From Casuarius casuarius (taxonomy: Eukaryota > Chordata > Aves > Casuariiformes > Casuariidae): a DNA stretch of 64,000 bases. Each line of letters starts with the position of its first letter. The first letter of the stretch is position 1. Made by a program: the position numbers and the translations under genes. This document shows, piece after piece, positions 37,001-52,000 of this stretch. The notes beneath the pieces were generated by a model, which was not told where the DNA came from, searched no databases, and saw only the letters and a list, made by a program, of their open reading frames with translations. The stretch is from NCBI GenBank assembly GCA_003342895.1, contig PTFA01000092.1, positions 2,630,850 to 2,694,849 on the forward strand, in the 5' to 3' direction.

Positions 37001-40000
37001 GTTTCAAACGGGGACGGGACGGGGAACACGTGCTGGCCTCGGGCGGTCGCCCTGCGCCCCGGCGCTGCGCGGCATCGGAGCGCCCTCGCCGGCAGGGACA
37101 CCGGCAGGGGCATGCTCACGGGGACACCGTGACAGATCTGGGGGTTATTCCCATGAGGTGGGCTAAGGTTTCTCCGCCAGCTCCCAAGAGGAGCTGAGCA
37201 GCGCTGGCAGGAGCAGCTGGTGGTTTCGGCTGCCTTTTGCTCTCTCCTCTCCCTCCGGAAACACCTTCAGTGACGCTGCAGTGACTCGCGCTTTGGCACG
37301 GGTTCCTGGGGGCTCCTGGCACAGGTGAGGGCAGCACGAGGAGAGAAGAGGCAGAGCAGAAAGGGACCGAAGTGCAAGGTGCACATCCCCCACAGGCCTT
37401 CAGAGTCATGTCCGTGGAGATACTCACAAGCCGTCTAGGTAGGGTCCTGTGCAACGTGCTCTGGGTGATCTGCTCTGGGTGATCTCCAGAGGTCCTTCCA
37501 ACCTCCACTGCTCTGTGATTTTGTTTCCAGACGTTGTCTCCTAACCTCCAGAATGGAGGTGACTAGAGCAGAAATTGTGCATGGGTGCTCGCGAGAGAGG
37601 AAATCCCTCTCACCCTTCTCTTGATCGACTCCAGTATGTTCTGTCCATGCACTCAGCAGCTGGGGACGCCCGAATGCAGTGCCTAGCCTGGGTGCTCTCT
37701 TGAGAGCACGAGATCTGAGCAGCTCTGACTTCTTCCAGGCTTTGCAGCCGCCGTGCTGGCTCCAGGCTGGGCTCTCCCAGGCCCTGTCCCTGCTGCTGTC
37801 ACCGTCAGCAGCTCCAGAGGGAGGCAGCAGAAGTTGTCCCAGGCTCTTCCCAAGGGAAGCAGCCCCAGCGTTTTGTGTAGGGTTTTTGCGTTGGTAGATA
37901 TGGGTGTACATCCTGCAGAATCCGGTCCTTAACTGCCCCAGCGTGTTTCCTGTAGTTTATTTGACTCATGCTGTCCCAACCCCCTCGATGCTGAGCACCC
38001 ACGCTGGCTGCATCCCTGCTGGAGCACCCAGCTCCGTGGTGAATCCCGAAGGAGCTGGGGGTGCTGGGGAGATGCCCTGCTTGTTACAGGCAGCCCCACA
38101 CCATCCCCGTCGGCTCTGCTGGCTCTGGGGTGTCAGACATCCCGGGGACGAGGGCTCGCAGGGCTGTCCGCCTGTCTGCGACACCACCTCTCCGGCTGTG
38201 CGAGGGAGCCAGGACACTCCTACGGCTGCAAGGAGACGCTCAGCATTCAACCATTGCATCCCAGCTCCGGTGAACCCGGCAGGGCAGTTGGCTCGGGTCC
38301 CAAAAGCCAGTGCCATGGCCAGCAGCGTGAGGGACCGGCAGCCTGGCCCTGGGCTTCATCCAGCCTTGCATTGCCACTTAGTGGCAGGAGCCCTGGATTG
38401 CTGTCCCCGAGGGGTGCTCGCGGGCGACACTGGCATTTCTGTTTTGTAGCACTGGTTTAAGAGCGATTGCAGAATTCAGCAATGGGCTGGCAGGGAAGGA
38501 AATGTCCTGTGGCTGGCCGCTCTGCCTGTCCCCAGCACCGCGGGCTCCCTCTCCACGGCTGCGATCCTGCTCTGCCCCACAGTCGCTCTGCTTAGGAGGC
38601 TGCTCCGTGTCTTGCAGTTCTCATTAGCTCGCTCTTTGGGAGATACGCANGAGGTTAAGAAGTGACACGGCTGTGATCGTGCAAGGTCCTACGCAGGGAA
38701 TAGCAAACCACCAAACAACCCTGCAGTTTAGCAGAAGCAGCATAGCAAATCCGGTGCCTGGCAAAAATCAAGTCGATCAAATCCATACTAGACATAGAGC
38801 TCAGGCCAGTTAAGCTATGAGTTTAAAGCCAAAATTACAGGGCAGGTTTCTCCTCCTGGTGCTCTGCAGGTGGTCACAGTGTCCATTCTCACCTTCCGTC
38901 GCTGAATTCATTCACTGCACTGGGGCCTTTTCTGGGGATTTCTGACCATGCCTATTATTCCCACAGTGACTCCCTCCCTTCTCGGCAGGCTTGGAGAGGA
39001 GGACATGTATTTTAGTGGTGAGAGAATTAGCGATGCAAGGCAGTCTGTATCTAGTGAATGCTTAACATAGAGCATACAACCTTCTCTCCTGCTGGAAAGC
39101 ATGGGGAAATACAGGGCTCTGAATTGTTCCTCTCCTCTTACTGCTCTGCTCTCTGGTTGATGAACAGCTTCCAAGAGGGACTGCATAGAGAAGTTTGGCC
39201 TGCACACAGTGGATCGTATCACCAAGGACGACCATGCCATCTGCACTACTGAATATTCCCGGATCGTGCCTTTGGAAAACGGGGAGGTGAGCAGTTACCT
39301 GGCGTTTCCAGGATTTCTGTGTCTGGAAAAAAACTGGTGAGACAACTGGGCACTGAAATAGGTGGAAGAGTCTCTGAGGAGACTCTGGCTGTTCTGAGAC
39401 TGGAAAGGCTTCTGCCTGTGCGTGGCAAGTTCTGAATTTTGCTCCCAAAGCAGGGAAGAGGTGTTTGAGGGCTGAGAGGATCTTCCCCCTTTCCTGAGTG
39501 GGGACTGGGCGGGTTTGGTTGTGGATGCTCTTCTGCTGGTTGCTGCTCCTCAAGCTAAAGATTCCCGACGGACCGGCATTGATCGCTGCTTCCTTGCATG
39601 GACAAAGAAGGTCCTTCGTCCTCTGGCGTATGAGCCCAGGCGGCACGCAGAGATGGACATTCATGTCCATTCATGGAAGCAGCGTGGAAACATTACCTGT
39701 TTCCTTTTGTGCCTCCATTTACAATGATAAATGGCCGTGGGGCGCGGCGGTCGGGAGGAACACCACGCATCCGGTCGCCGATTGTGCTCGGAGCGTGAGT
39801 CACGGGAATCCTTCCAGCCATTGACGCGTGACTGCCGTCCCTGCTCCCGCCCTGGCCGAGCCTGAACCCGCGGAGTCACAGCAAACTGCGAAAGGGTCAG
39901 TGCCCCACAGGCACTTCTCTGTACAAAGCACAGGTCAAACGGGAGGCTTTCGAGGATGACAGCGAAGAGGAGGAGAAATGGAAAGGGCATGATGACAAAA

Positions 40001-43000
40001 AATTGCGAATTGGGCACTACTAAAGTTAAATCCTTTCTCCTCTATAGGAGCAGGTAAAAAGAAATAAAGAAATGTAGACAGATCGGTGCCAATGTTTGCG
40101 CTGGACAGGAGACTCTCAGCATCCGAGGGGATTCAGCAGCCTTGATATGAACAGCGGCTTGGCATGAGGGAGAGAGCCATGCTATGTTTAATGCCAAAAG
40201 CATCCTTAGGGAGTAGGTCTTTGGGGCTGATTGCTTTGGCAGGCATTGAGGGGTGTGAGAAGATAACAGAATTCTGGTTTTGTGTTCTCAGTGGCTGTAG
40301 ATGCTCTTAGTAGTTGGTTCCCTCTTTTGGACGTCAGTTAAGCTACACAGTTCTAGGGAACGGGACTGGCAGGGAACTGATTCAGTCGTCTTGAAGGGGG
40401 TCAGGTTTGGGTTTGGCTGAGGGAGAGATTGATTTCCTCTCATCTCCAAGGATCACGCTGATTTGTTTTCCCTCCTTACCCTCTCAGATTGTCGTCTCGC
40501 TGGTAAACGGGCGCCCGGGAGCCATGAACTTCTCCTATTCTCCTCTCCTACGGAATTTCACTAAAGCCACCAACATCAGGCTGCGCTTCCTGCAGACAAA
40601 CACGCTGCTGGGGCATCTGATGGGAAAAGCTTTAAGGGACCCAACTGTGACCAGGAGGGTAAGGCAGTCCTTGATACCTCTTGACCCCTTGCTGTGGGGT
40701 GGAAGCGTTTGAGGGCTGTGCGTGCCGTCTCTGGGGAGAAGACATCCCTGGGTTTTGCTTTGGGGTTTCTCCTCTCTCTCTGCTCTTGCTCTGGCCAAGT
40801 GAAGGCATCTACAGCAGACGCCACTGCTGGAGACTCCCGCCTTGAGCGCTTGGGGAAGAGCCACGCTTCAGGCCAGCAACACGAAACTGGGAAACACCTG
40901 CTGGTGTTGCCCCTGGCTTTTTGGCTGTGCTGGGAGTCCCAGCTTGTAGCTCGTGTCCTCTCTTACTGGTGGCAGGTGTTACTGTAGGCAGAGATTACAG
41001 CCAGCCGTCGGCTCTAATGAGGCTGAGCTTGCCAGTGTAAGGGAACTGTCATTTTAGCAAATAAAGCCCTATTGAATCCTGAGTAAGGCAGTTTTTGTGG
41101 TCTGTGTGTGCAGGTGGAAGCACCTGTGAAGTTTATTCATAACAATATTCACGGCCAACTTTTCTTGCGTTCTCCAGTATTACTACAGCATCAAAGATAT
41201 CAGCATTGGAGGGCGCTGTGTCTGCCACGGCCACGCGGATGTCTGCGATGCCAAAGACCCTAATGACCCTTACAGGTAGGTTTTTCAAGAGTCCCAGATC
41301 TGTGTAAAGTCATTTGAATTGTTGCGCTAAGAATGGAAAATGCCGGTGTGAGTTGTGTCCTCTTCGTTGTGCCAGGTCCAGTTTCCCATCCTGTCTACAG
41401 CTTTGCCATCCCAGTGGGATCAGTGTGCTGAAATGGGAGGGTGGGTGTGCAGAGCCAGTACTGTTTTCGAACAGGGAGCTTTCTCAGCTTCTCTGAGCAG
41501 TCCCTTGCTCCACGCGTGGCTTCCTAAGAATTGGGGCAAAGCTCTCATAAATAGATAGTTTCCCAAAAAAAACAAAGATTCTGCTGTCCAGTTCTACTCA
41601 CAAGAACTGTGGACTTGCTGGTATATGTAACTAGACAAATGCTCTTTGCAAAAGAACAAGAGCGTGCAAAGCGGTTACATTTTGGCTCATGGGACTCCTC
41701 CCGTCAGCCTTAGCTACTTGAAATGCCAAAGAGCTGCTTCAAACCATGAAAGTGTTGCTTCTGAGCCATCTGTTTGCAGCCTGAATGTTGCCTTTATAAA
41801 TGGGATGGGTAGATTCAGCGGGACCAAGGAAGCTTATATTTCTTTCTCGTAAGGATCACGTAGAGCTTTTGGATCTTGTAAAATAAAATTCCAGTGAGTC
41901 CCAGCCAAGATTAAAAGCTGCTAAGTGTTAAAACAAAGACGTATTGAAAAGCAAGTCTGCGTCAGTGTGCTTAACTCCCTGACAAAGGAAAGGTCATAAA
42001 TATTTGAATGTATTGTTCCTTAGTTTTGTTTTAGACGTTGGTGTTGCTGGATGCACAGTACACTAGTGTAGCAGAACAGAAGGTCTTCATGGTGCAAAGT
42101 GATTTTTTAACACAGAAATGCTCCAGCATTTCTTGGGTATGTTGATGGCTCAGGGTGCTCTAGGAAGGGAGGGAAAATTGAGGGAAGATAGATGAGTTGG
42201 GAGCCTTGTTCAACGCCAATTCTGCTGATGACTGTCTCTGCCTCCCTGAATTTCCCTCCTCCACTTTCATTTGGATGCATTTGGCGTCTTCGCTGTTGGT
42301 CCCAAACTGCGCTGTAGTGTAGCAGCGCAGCGCATGTTCTTTAACAGCTGTTGCATTTCACGCAGAGCAGATTGCACTTGCCTAGGGAAGAAAACATTTC
42401 CTACTTGGGTGCTTTGGACCATGAACACACAACATCTGCAAGGCCCTTTGGGATACATCCGGCAAGGAAGCTGGGTAAAGAGAAGAACTTCTCATGGTAT
42501 TGCTGTGACCCGTTAGCAAGCCCAGAAGCGCAAAGACGGCAGCAGGAGTGTGATAGCGGGGGACCAGCTAGCTGGATATTTGTTCAGTAATAACTATAAC
42601 AGATTTTGTTTCCAAAAAGATGTTGGTAGCGAGGAGATGGGATTTGAGCCCTTATTTCTTACATTTCCCCCAGCCATACTCTCTAGGAGGTGGGAGGAAG
42701 TGAAATTATGCTTGCATTTAATTTGAGAAAATGAGTAATCAGTGGAAATGCTGCTATTTCCCCAAGGCTCCGGCAGCAGCTGTTTGCAGCCTTCTCGCTG
42801 GGACGGGCACTCACGGCCAGGCGCTCCCACCCCGTTGTCCTGACGCGATGTCTCCCCAGCGTGGGGCTAGCGTGGCGATACCTGGCGTCACGTTGCATGG
42901 CGAGAGCCATCCGCAGAGGCAGCCGGGGCCGCGGACACGCAGGCTGGCCGTGTCGTCGGCCGCAGCCGTCAGGACCCCGTCGTTCTTTCATAAATCTGTG

Positions 43001-46000
43001 CAACCCGCTGGAGAGGGAGGTGCCGTGTCCATCAGCACATGTCCTGCCCCTTCAACGTTGGCATTTGACAGCAACAAGGCAAGGAGATGCAAACAGAGGG
43101 AGATGTGGAGTCTGTTTTTTCTTGCCCTATTAGAAATCCTGATGATGTCTCGGCACATCTGGGAAGTCCCTGCCTCTCGTTTTAACTTCTCTGTTCTGCA
43201 CATGCCTGTGTTTTTCTGCCTGTTGCCCAGAAAGGCAGGAGGAACACTCTGGAAGAGGTGAGGCGAGCTGGAAATCTTGGCAAAGCCTTCAGGACATGAT
43301 GGAGCGTGTTTCATGAGCTGACTTCCTGGCCATAAATGAAAATGTTTATCCAACTTAGGAAAGTTTCTCTGAAGTGCCAAGATACGGCAGCTGCACTTTC
43401 AGCCGCGCTAAGTTGGCAATAAGTCTTGTCCCGGTGTTGGTGCTCGAGCGCAAGGGCCTGCGGTGTGTGGGCAGATACAGCCTCCCTGAGGGCCATTTGC
43501 AGTTTTCACAGCTGGCTTTGTTAGCACTACGATGGACTGGGCTGAATTTAGGTAAGGGAGGGAAAGATCTGGTTGAAGGAGAACACCAGCAAGATGAGAC
43601 ACAAACCTATCTCCTGGCAAAGCGCATGAGCAGCGAGATGAGCCCCAGCGAGGACCCAGCAAGTCCGTTTTGCAGGTGACTTTCCCTCTGTACCGTCAGG
43701 AGCAATTAGAACAAGCATCTTTTTTTCCCCGATTGTGCTGTCCGTCTGTCCTGGCCGGATCCAGATGCTGCGTGTCTTGCGTGCTGCACCGTGAGCTCCG
43801 GCAGAGCTGCTCGCTGGGAACTCTTTGTGCTCTGCGCTGTTGAGCATCAGTTCCAGCGGGAAGGCTGAGGTTTCATTTTCAAGGCAGGACGACCAGGAAA
43901 TACGTGCGTTGTGTGAGCACAGCCACTCCCTCTTCTTCCTTGTATATATTCCATCAATGAAACGTAAATATTGTAGCTTATGCATGTTTGTCCACGATTC
44001 ATTAGCAGGATAGACTGGGCACAAGGTGCAGCAAAGCTGCCGTGATGGATGAGCTCTCTGAGAGGTCATCGCTGACTTGGAACAGCAGAGACTAAATAAA
44101 TAGCTCCTTCTCCATTTGAGAAGTGCATTTTTACTCCCTGAGTGCCATCTCTTTGCATTCTGGGAACCAAACCAATGCTTCTCAAACATCTCGACTGTGA
44201 GAGAGCCAGGGTGTGCAGCTGGAGCCACGTCCTCGAGTTAGTGAGACTAACACTGCTCAGCAGGTTTATGCGTTCCCGGACTTGGTGATCATCTCGCTCA
44301 GCGCACATTCGTACACAGTTTAGTCTTTATCTCTGACTGCTGCCATGAAAGTGTTGCTGCTTTGGAAGTGTTGGGCAGTGGTCAGCCACTTAAGAGGTTT
44401 GTGGATAGCTTCATTATAGAAGTGTGGCCAGATGTTAGCCTGCTCCTCAGGTCTCCCTCTTGGGTCTGCACAGCATCACGAGAGCAAAGTCTCTGGTGAG
44501 TGTGCGTGTTTCAGGGCGCGTTTCTGCAACCGAGGCTACGAACAAACCCCTCCGGGGCTCAGCTTCGTGCCTGGCCCCTCCTGGCCTGGGGACACGGTGA
44601 GGACGGGGCATGAGGAGGGTGCAGAGAGGCAGCTGCAGCCGAGCTTTCGGTGGAGCCTGCAAGGAGAGGACACCAGGAGGGCTGGGCGAGACTGCGGGCA
44701 CAGCGCGTCTCCCGAGGCTCGCCCTGCTTTCCGAAGCAACGTCTTCAGCGGTACTGTGTGTGCGTTCAGCTCAGGTTCCCCCAAACTTTCAGCTCATTCC
44801 GTATTTCATGACAATGAGTTAATTTGTGCCGTGCTGCTGCCTCTATCTGGCTATTCACAATATACGCACTTGCGGGTCCCGCATCTTGAAAACACCCCTG
44901 GGTGGAAGCACACGACAGTAGCAGCTCCTCGCAGCGTGGAAGAACATGCCCACGTCGTTGCTTCTCACCCAGCATGACTGCTTCATTTGTTTCTAATGTT
45001 TTAAGAAATGACAGTTATTTTTAAACGCCGCTTTTGAACGGAAAAGCATGGGAAGAGCGGGGAGTGGCAGGCCTGCCCTCGGGGGCATGAGTAACTGCAC
45101 AGATAAAAGCTGGAACACGCTGTATTATCCGTAAGTCTAATGCAACAGAAAGCGTTTGTGTTGGACGGGGAATCGCCGCCTGCTCAGTGGAGGTTTTGGA
45201 GGTGATGTCACCGGCGTTAGTGAATTACCATTGCGGTCGAGCGGGGATGAGAGCCCTTGGTCGGCTGTCGAGACTGCTCGCCCGGCGTCTCCGGAGCTGC
45301 CTGTTTACTCGGCAGAGCCCTGCTTACGCGAGCTGAGAAAAGCAGCGGGTGCATTGCACAGAGAGACCGGGCCAAGCGTCTGCAAAAACTAAGCTTAAAA
45401 TTCTGCCTAAATTCATGCTTCGTGGCCTTCCTCTTTGGAAGCACAGGTGCACCTGGAGGGTCGGATGCGACCTGGGCGGCCCCATCCCTCTCCAGCTCTG
45501 GGCTGGCGTTTATTCCTTCCACGCTGCTGCTGCCCAGCCCGGGACCATCCCCTCGTCGCCTGCACCCCGCAGCTCCCCATCAAGCGATTTGCTTCAGCTC
45601 AGGTTGCTGCTGCCGCCCCCTCCAGCCGTTTCACACCTCTCTTGCCTGTGGAGCTGGCTGGACGGGGGAATAATTTTCTTCTACTCCTTGTAAAGAAAGA
45701 AGGGGCAATGGGGGAGAAAAAGGAAAAAAAGGGAGAGGAAAACTTGGTGTTTGGCTCCTAGCAAAGCAGCAAACTTCAAAAGTCACAACCTGCCTTTCCC
45801 CTCCAGGCTGCAGTGCGACTGCCAGCACAACACCTGCGGCGGCTCCTGCGATCGCTGCTGCCCCGGCTTCAACCAGTTCCCCTGGAAGCCGGCCACCGCC
45901 GACAGCGCAAACGAGTGCCAGCGTAAGTGGTCGGTGGCTGGAGCTGGGTTTTCTTTCTTTCCCAGCTGCTGTGCGGGCGGGAGCGAAGCGCGGATCGGCT

Positions 46001-49000
46001 CCTGGGGTTCGCGCAGGCAAGCCTGGTTGCTCAATTCTGTCTCCGAGATGAATTGCGTTTGGATCCGTTTACATACAGGACATGGTTGTTTGTCTAGCAG
46101 AAGCCTTTGCTAGATGCCGGCACTGGAATTTGTGCCGCACTGGGAATGCAGAGCGTGGAGCGTAATTACATCACTTGATCTGTTATAAACGCAGAGCCGC
46201 AAAGGACAGTTGGGTCTTATTCCTGTGGGTTTGTAAAGAACACCCTCACCCTGCGCTGAACTTTCCAGCTCACCTCCATCCCTGACGGGGCGAAAGCAGA
46301 TGCAGTCAGGAATGTTGCCCTCTGCACCAAACCACTTGAGGCCCCCAAACTGGATAATTTCTCTTTCTTGTCTCTACATGCCTGTACATATTTTACTCCT
46401 GGGTTTGTGCCTGCTGCATTTTTTGGTGTGCAGACTAGACCTTGTGAAAGAGCCTCTTCTATGCTTTTGAAGACCTCTGGAAGCTCTGAAATAGCATGCA
46501 ATCCTCCAGATGCATTTGAGCTTCGTTCCTCATGGAAACGTAACCGATGCAGTATCAAACCCATGAGGAAGGGTCTGATCTTGAGATCAGGCTGGTGGCA
46601 GAAGGACCTCCATGGAGCAGTGGTTTAACTAATGTCTCTCTTTGCAGCTTGCAATTGCAATGGCCATGCCTACGACTGCTACTACGACCCAGAGGTGGAT
46701 CGCCACAAAGCCAGCAGAAGTCGCGAAGACAAGTTTGAAGGGGGAGGTGTTTGCATTGACTGCCAGGTAGGCCAGAAGGTGTATGATAGAAAAAGCTGTT
46801 GCGGATCCTTGTGTTTGCTTCCACTGTCCACCTGGAGTGCTGCCTTGCTGGCAAACTCCCTCTCCCCCACACACTCTGTTATCTTAATTAGGTATCCTGG
46901 AAATTTGGGATCTTGGCAACAGATTAAAGGCATGTGCACCAGTAATGAGAAAGCAGTGGAGTTCCTAGCCGTCCCTCTGCTAGAGTAACATTGCCTTTCT
47001 CATGCTTTCTGGGTGGGTCTCCTGAGGCACCAAGCAGTGGTTTGCATCTGCTTCTCCCAGGGTCTGGGGGAGTTTGGTCTTTGACCTCCGGGGGGAACAG
47101 AGCGAGGCCGATGCTGAACATGTTGGAAAGTCCCTGCCTAGTTTGCAACGCTCAGGTGCTGCCGTCTCTCTGGCCTGACCACTGAAATACTGATCTCCTC
47201 AGCCTTTGAGGTTCTCAGCAGAAGTGCCCTGGAATAGTCTAGTAGCTCTGCTGCTGCCAAGGTGACAGTGGGCTGATTCATGCTGTGGCAGGAATCTGGT
47301 GTGACTTTTAGTTCTACAGTCTTGCTGAGAGGGAACGGATCACTTCTGTCCCGCTATGCAAAGCAGTCGGGGCATTTTACCATCTGAAACAAGCAGAACG
47401 GGCTCGAGGTCAGATGTGAACCTGAAACTCGGACTGGGCTTATGGGAGGATACGCAGTTTGCAGGAAATACTTCGTTTTCAAATCGGCATATGTGGAATT
47501 TTGAGCAGATTTGGGTCTGCCATGTACTGGCATTCCTGAGCTGCTCCCTCTTGGTCCTGAAGCTGCCAGCAAGTCCAGCAGATGCACTTGAATCCTCTCC
47601 TGCTTGGCAGAGGAACTCACGCCCTTCTCTCTATCTTTCAGCATCACACTACGGGCATTAACTGCGAGAGGTGCATCCCGGGATACTACCGGTCCCCCGA
47701 TCACCCGATCGACTCTCCGTACATTTGCTATCGTGAGTGTGACTTGCCCTGCAGGTCGTAGATGCTGTCCTGGCTTTGTGACACTGGGGAGGGTGGTCTA
47801 GAGTGTCAGGCTGAGAGATTTTTCTGGAGTGATGGGCCACCAACACCATGACGGACGTGGCCACGTGAGAGCCCAGCTGTGCGGTTCCTTCTGCAGCTGA
47901 CGCTGCCCATGGAAACGTGTGTGTGCACGCAGCCACCTGTGCACACAGACAGCATGCGTGTCCGCAGCAGCCGTGAAATCAGAAGTGGTTGCATATTCCA
48001 AAACTGGAATGAGCTAAAAATGTGTTGTTGACCCTACCGTGCCTGCAGAGAAGTCCAGGCTTAGCCACCATCTCCGTGTCCTTTCAGCTGGCAGTAGCAG
48101 GCTGTAGCTCTCCGTGCGGTAGACAGGGATTTCCAGGCAGCAGCTGGTTATACCCATCTGGCTGGGAAACTCGGCTCATTCTGCTGGTCGCGATATTTTG
48201 GCTCTTCTGCGCTGCCTCCTAGCAGCAGTGTGCCACCACCTTGTCTCCAGGGTCATTTCTAGAGAAGTGAGTTGGGTTTGTGCTGCAGTGTGACAAGGAC
48301 AGTGGCAGCAGTTCCCCTGGGCCAGGCCCCTTTCAAAGGGGCAATCGTACCTTTTATTTTTGGAGAGGGTTTGCAAGTAGACAGCAGGGCCTCTCCTAGA
48401 GGCTCTTTGGCTGATGGGCGCAGTGATACCCCTCCCGGGCTTGCGGCTGGTGAGGGTCGCTGCCGGGGATGACCGTCGTGGCCTCCTCGCTCTCCGCAGG
48501 CTGCAGCTGCGAGTCCGACTTCACAGACGGCACCTGCGAGGACCTCACCGGGCGCTGCTACTGCAAGCCCAACTACACCGGGGAGCACTGCGATGCCTGC
48601 GCCGAGGGCTACCTCGACTTCCCCCACTGCTACCGTAAGTCCGGGGCGGCTCGGCTGGGGGGAGCTGGCACGCGGGCCGCGAGGTCTGAAACCCTCCGGA
48701 TGCAGCAGGTGCGAGAAGGACTGATGTTACAGCCCTGACTCCCGTTGGATCTGCTCCCCAGGCACCTTTCTGCGCTGCTGAATTCCCTTGTCCTTGGCAA
48801 GGGGACCCACAGGCACGGGCAAGCCCCCGTTTGGCTTCAGCGGAGCCTGGAGCAGCGCAGAACGGGGATGAACATGGCTCTCTGGAGTCAGTGGGGAGTT
48901 TTCCATTTGGCTGAAGGCTCATCCCTTGCTTTCTGTGCAGGAGAGAGAAAGAGATCCCTGCAGAGCCCAAGGGAAGGTTAAAAATGGCTGTAATTAATTT

Positions 49001-52000
49001 TTGGTTAGTGGGATGTCTGCACCTTGTTCTCATGGTGCATGTTTTTGTTCGTCCCATTCAGTTTTGGGACCATCAACCCACCGATACTCCAAACAGGATT
49101 TCTTTGAGCGTGTACGTCATGACTTTGTGCAATGTCTCTTTCTCCACGTAGCTATTCCGGCTTTCGCTCACAACGATACAGGAGAACAAGTGCTCCCTGC
49201 AGGACAGATAATAAGTGAGTAATGCGATTTTACTTGCTGCTTTGGCAGTCATACTGCTGGTGTTACTATCCCGTCTCACCACCCAAGGCAAGATCAGGTC
49301 CTCGGCTTTCTGGGCACACGCGTTGTAAGTGATGGCCCTGATACGCAGCGCTTGTGGCCCTGAGAGAGGAGGCAGCCGAAGGGTAGGAAGAAGGAAGTTT
49401 TTTCTTTTTATCGATGGGGAAACTCTAGCACAGAGCAACCGCGTGATTATGTGCTTGATCCTGTCGTCTGTGCCAGGTGAGGGGGTCCCTTCTGGCCTTT
49501 CTGCAAGGAAACCCCCAAGATCAACTTAAGGCTGTGGCTGAGCTCAAAACCGAGCTAGGTTCTCCCAGAACTTTGAGCTTAGATACAAACTTGTCCTTCT
49601 GCCACATCTGCACGCTCTTCATTTTCCCAGCCGTGGAAGGCCCAGCTGGGCCGTGCCCATGCCCGTGCCCTGCTCCGACACAACCTTTGCTGGGGGCACG
49701 GCGGGTGTGCGTGCCTCCGCAGCGCTGCTGCGAGCCTCTGGGAAGAAGTCGGGTCCAGTTGCTCTCGCTTTCTCTGTTGCTTTGAATTCTCTCCCTTGCC
49801 CTTATCCGTGCTCTCTTCGGCCTCCCTCGTCTCACATCCTCACCCCTCTCAGTCCATCTCTTCCCCTGTGTTTTTTTGTTTCTTTTCCCACCAAGTTTCT
49901 CCCTTTCCTCCTGCTTCCCAGTGCCCTCCAGATAACCTTTTCCTTCCTTCTGATACTTTGAACTCTGTATCTTCCAGGCAGGTTTTTCCTTCCTGAACTG
50001 GAATTTCTCACTTCCCTTCTCATTTCCTTACCTCCTCCTCCCTCCGGTTCTCAGACGGTTCCTGCACTTCCATCCCCCAGCCCCGTGCCCCAGGCCGTTG
50101 CTGTGTGCTCGGGACAGGCCTGGAGCCCAGCCCACCCTGGCAATGGGAAATGCCCAAATGCAGCTGAGCCTGGAGGACCAGAGAGCCCCAAGCCCACCCT
50201 GGGTCACTGAAGGCTTCGGTCACTGCTGCCGAGCTCCTGGCAGTGCTGCAGCGGGTCAGCCCCACCCGGGCTTGTGCAAGGAGCATCTGTCTGCCCTGCG
50301 CGTTGCCCTCTTGCCGTCCAGCGCCCTGCACGTCTGCGTGCTGCTGAGGTCTCTGTACCGCCCCGCCGCCCCGTGAACCGGGCGCGCTGGTGGCCCGAGC
50401 AGCGCTCAGTAAAACAGCCGAACCCGAAGGCCAGCCCTTGAGCCGTCCCCTCGTTGCAACCCCTCCCTGTCCTGGTGGGAATGCACTGGCGGAGCGGGCT
50501 GGGATTTCGAGGCTTCCCCGCGGCGGGGATGTCCTGAGAGCGACGTGCGTTGTTGTGCTTCCAGACTGCGACTGCTACGCCGGCGGGACGGAAGGCAACG
50601 CCTGCCGCAAGGACCCCCGGGTGGGCATGTGCGTGTGCAAGCCCAACTTCCAGGGAGCACATTGCGACCAGTGTGCGCCGGGCCACTACGGCCCCAGCTG
50701 CCAGCGTGAGTGCTCGGCCCCGAGCCCAGCTCCGGAGCGCACGTCTCCCCCTCCCCGCTCGCCCCGCGCGGCAGCGGTCCTCCGGCCCCGCTTCCAAGTG
50801 ACAAATTCCCACGACTTCTGTTGGTATTTCCCACCCAGCCCTGACCCTCCCCGCCTTGGGGGTTTCTGGAGGAGTTCCCTACGGACGCGAGCTCCGGGCT
50901 GGACGTGCTGGCTGGCCGCTCGAGCCCCTGCGGCTGCTCCGCTGCCTGCATTTCCACCCCGCAGCAGTGCACAATTTGGGTTCTTTCGGCTTCCCCCAGC
51001 CCGTGAAAAGCCAGTGCCCTCTGCGTACTGGAGGGAGAACATTGCCCCGGGTGAAACGCCGTCAGCAGCGAGCCCTGGGGCCGATTTCACGGGCCCTCGT
51101 TGCTTTGCAGCCTGCCAGTGCTCCGGCCCCGGGCAGTACGACGGCACCTGCGACAGCGAGAGCGGGCAGTGTCGGTGCCGGACCGGCTTCGAGGGGCACG
51201 CGTGCAGCCAGTGCGCTCCCGGCTACTTCAACTACCCTCTGTGCCAGCGTGCGTATCCGCCCCGGCGTGCGCGTGGGCCACGCGGCTGCCAGTGCGAGCG
51301 CCGACCTCGGGAGGCCCCAAGAGACATCACATCTTTGGGCTGGGTGGTGGCAAACGCTGTAAAGACGGTCTCAGCCCTGCTTACGGTCNCTGTACTGGGC
51401 AAGAGACATCAGAAAATGAGCACAGGGCAGCGGTGACTCGGTGCTGGTCAGCGTGGCAGGAGCAATCCGCCTCTGCCACCTTAGGGTAGATGTTGCAGCA
51501 AAGCCAGAGACTTCTGGGAGGGTTGGGAAGTGGTTTTGCGGGAGTTTTGGAGGACATCCGCAATGGGCAGCAACAGGGAAGGGGGCGACACTGGGCCCTT
51601 GGGTGAACACAGCTGATCAGAGAAGGGATAAAGAGGAGAGAGGCAGAAGGATGTGGGACATGTAGATGATTCACGTGTTGACAAAGGGAACCCAGCAAAT
51701 GGATGCAGAGATTGACGCTTCAAGCACTTAAGGCAGCACCTAAATGCCCATCTGAGAACTTCAGAAAAAGCCCCGCTTTGCCACGGGCGTTGCTCCCAGC
51801 CGGGGAGGCCTCCGGTGCCCCACGGCTGAGGTGTCTCTCCGTTGCAGTGTGCGGCTGCAGCGCCGTCGGGACGCTGCCGGGAGGCTGCGACGCCGCTGGG
51901 AGATGTTTCTGCAAGCCGGAGTTCGATGGGCCTCACTGCGACCGCTGCAGCCCCGGACACCATTCGTACCCCCACTGCTACGGTAAGGAGCATCCGACGC

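Noticed and set aside
41276..45806. Extra LE or LN exons hidden in intron 6
   Set aside because: No open segment shows the eight-cysteine LE spacing, and the flanking exons join perfectly in phase.
50390..51436. 348-codon plus-strand frame as a single exon
   Set aside because: It is exons 12 and 13 of LAMA5 with intron 12 read through; GT and AG sites and module boundaries show the intron is real.
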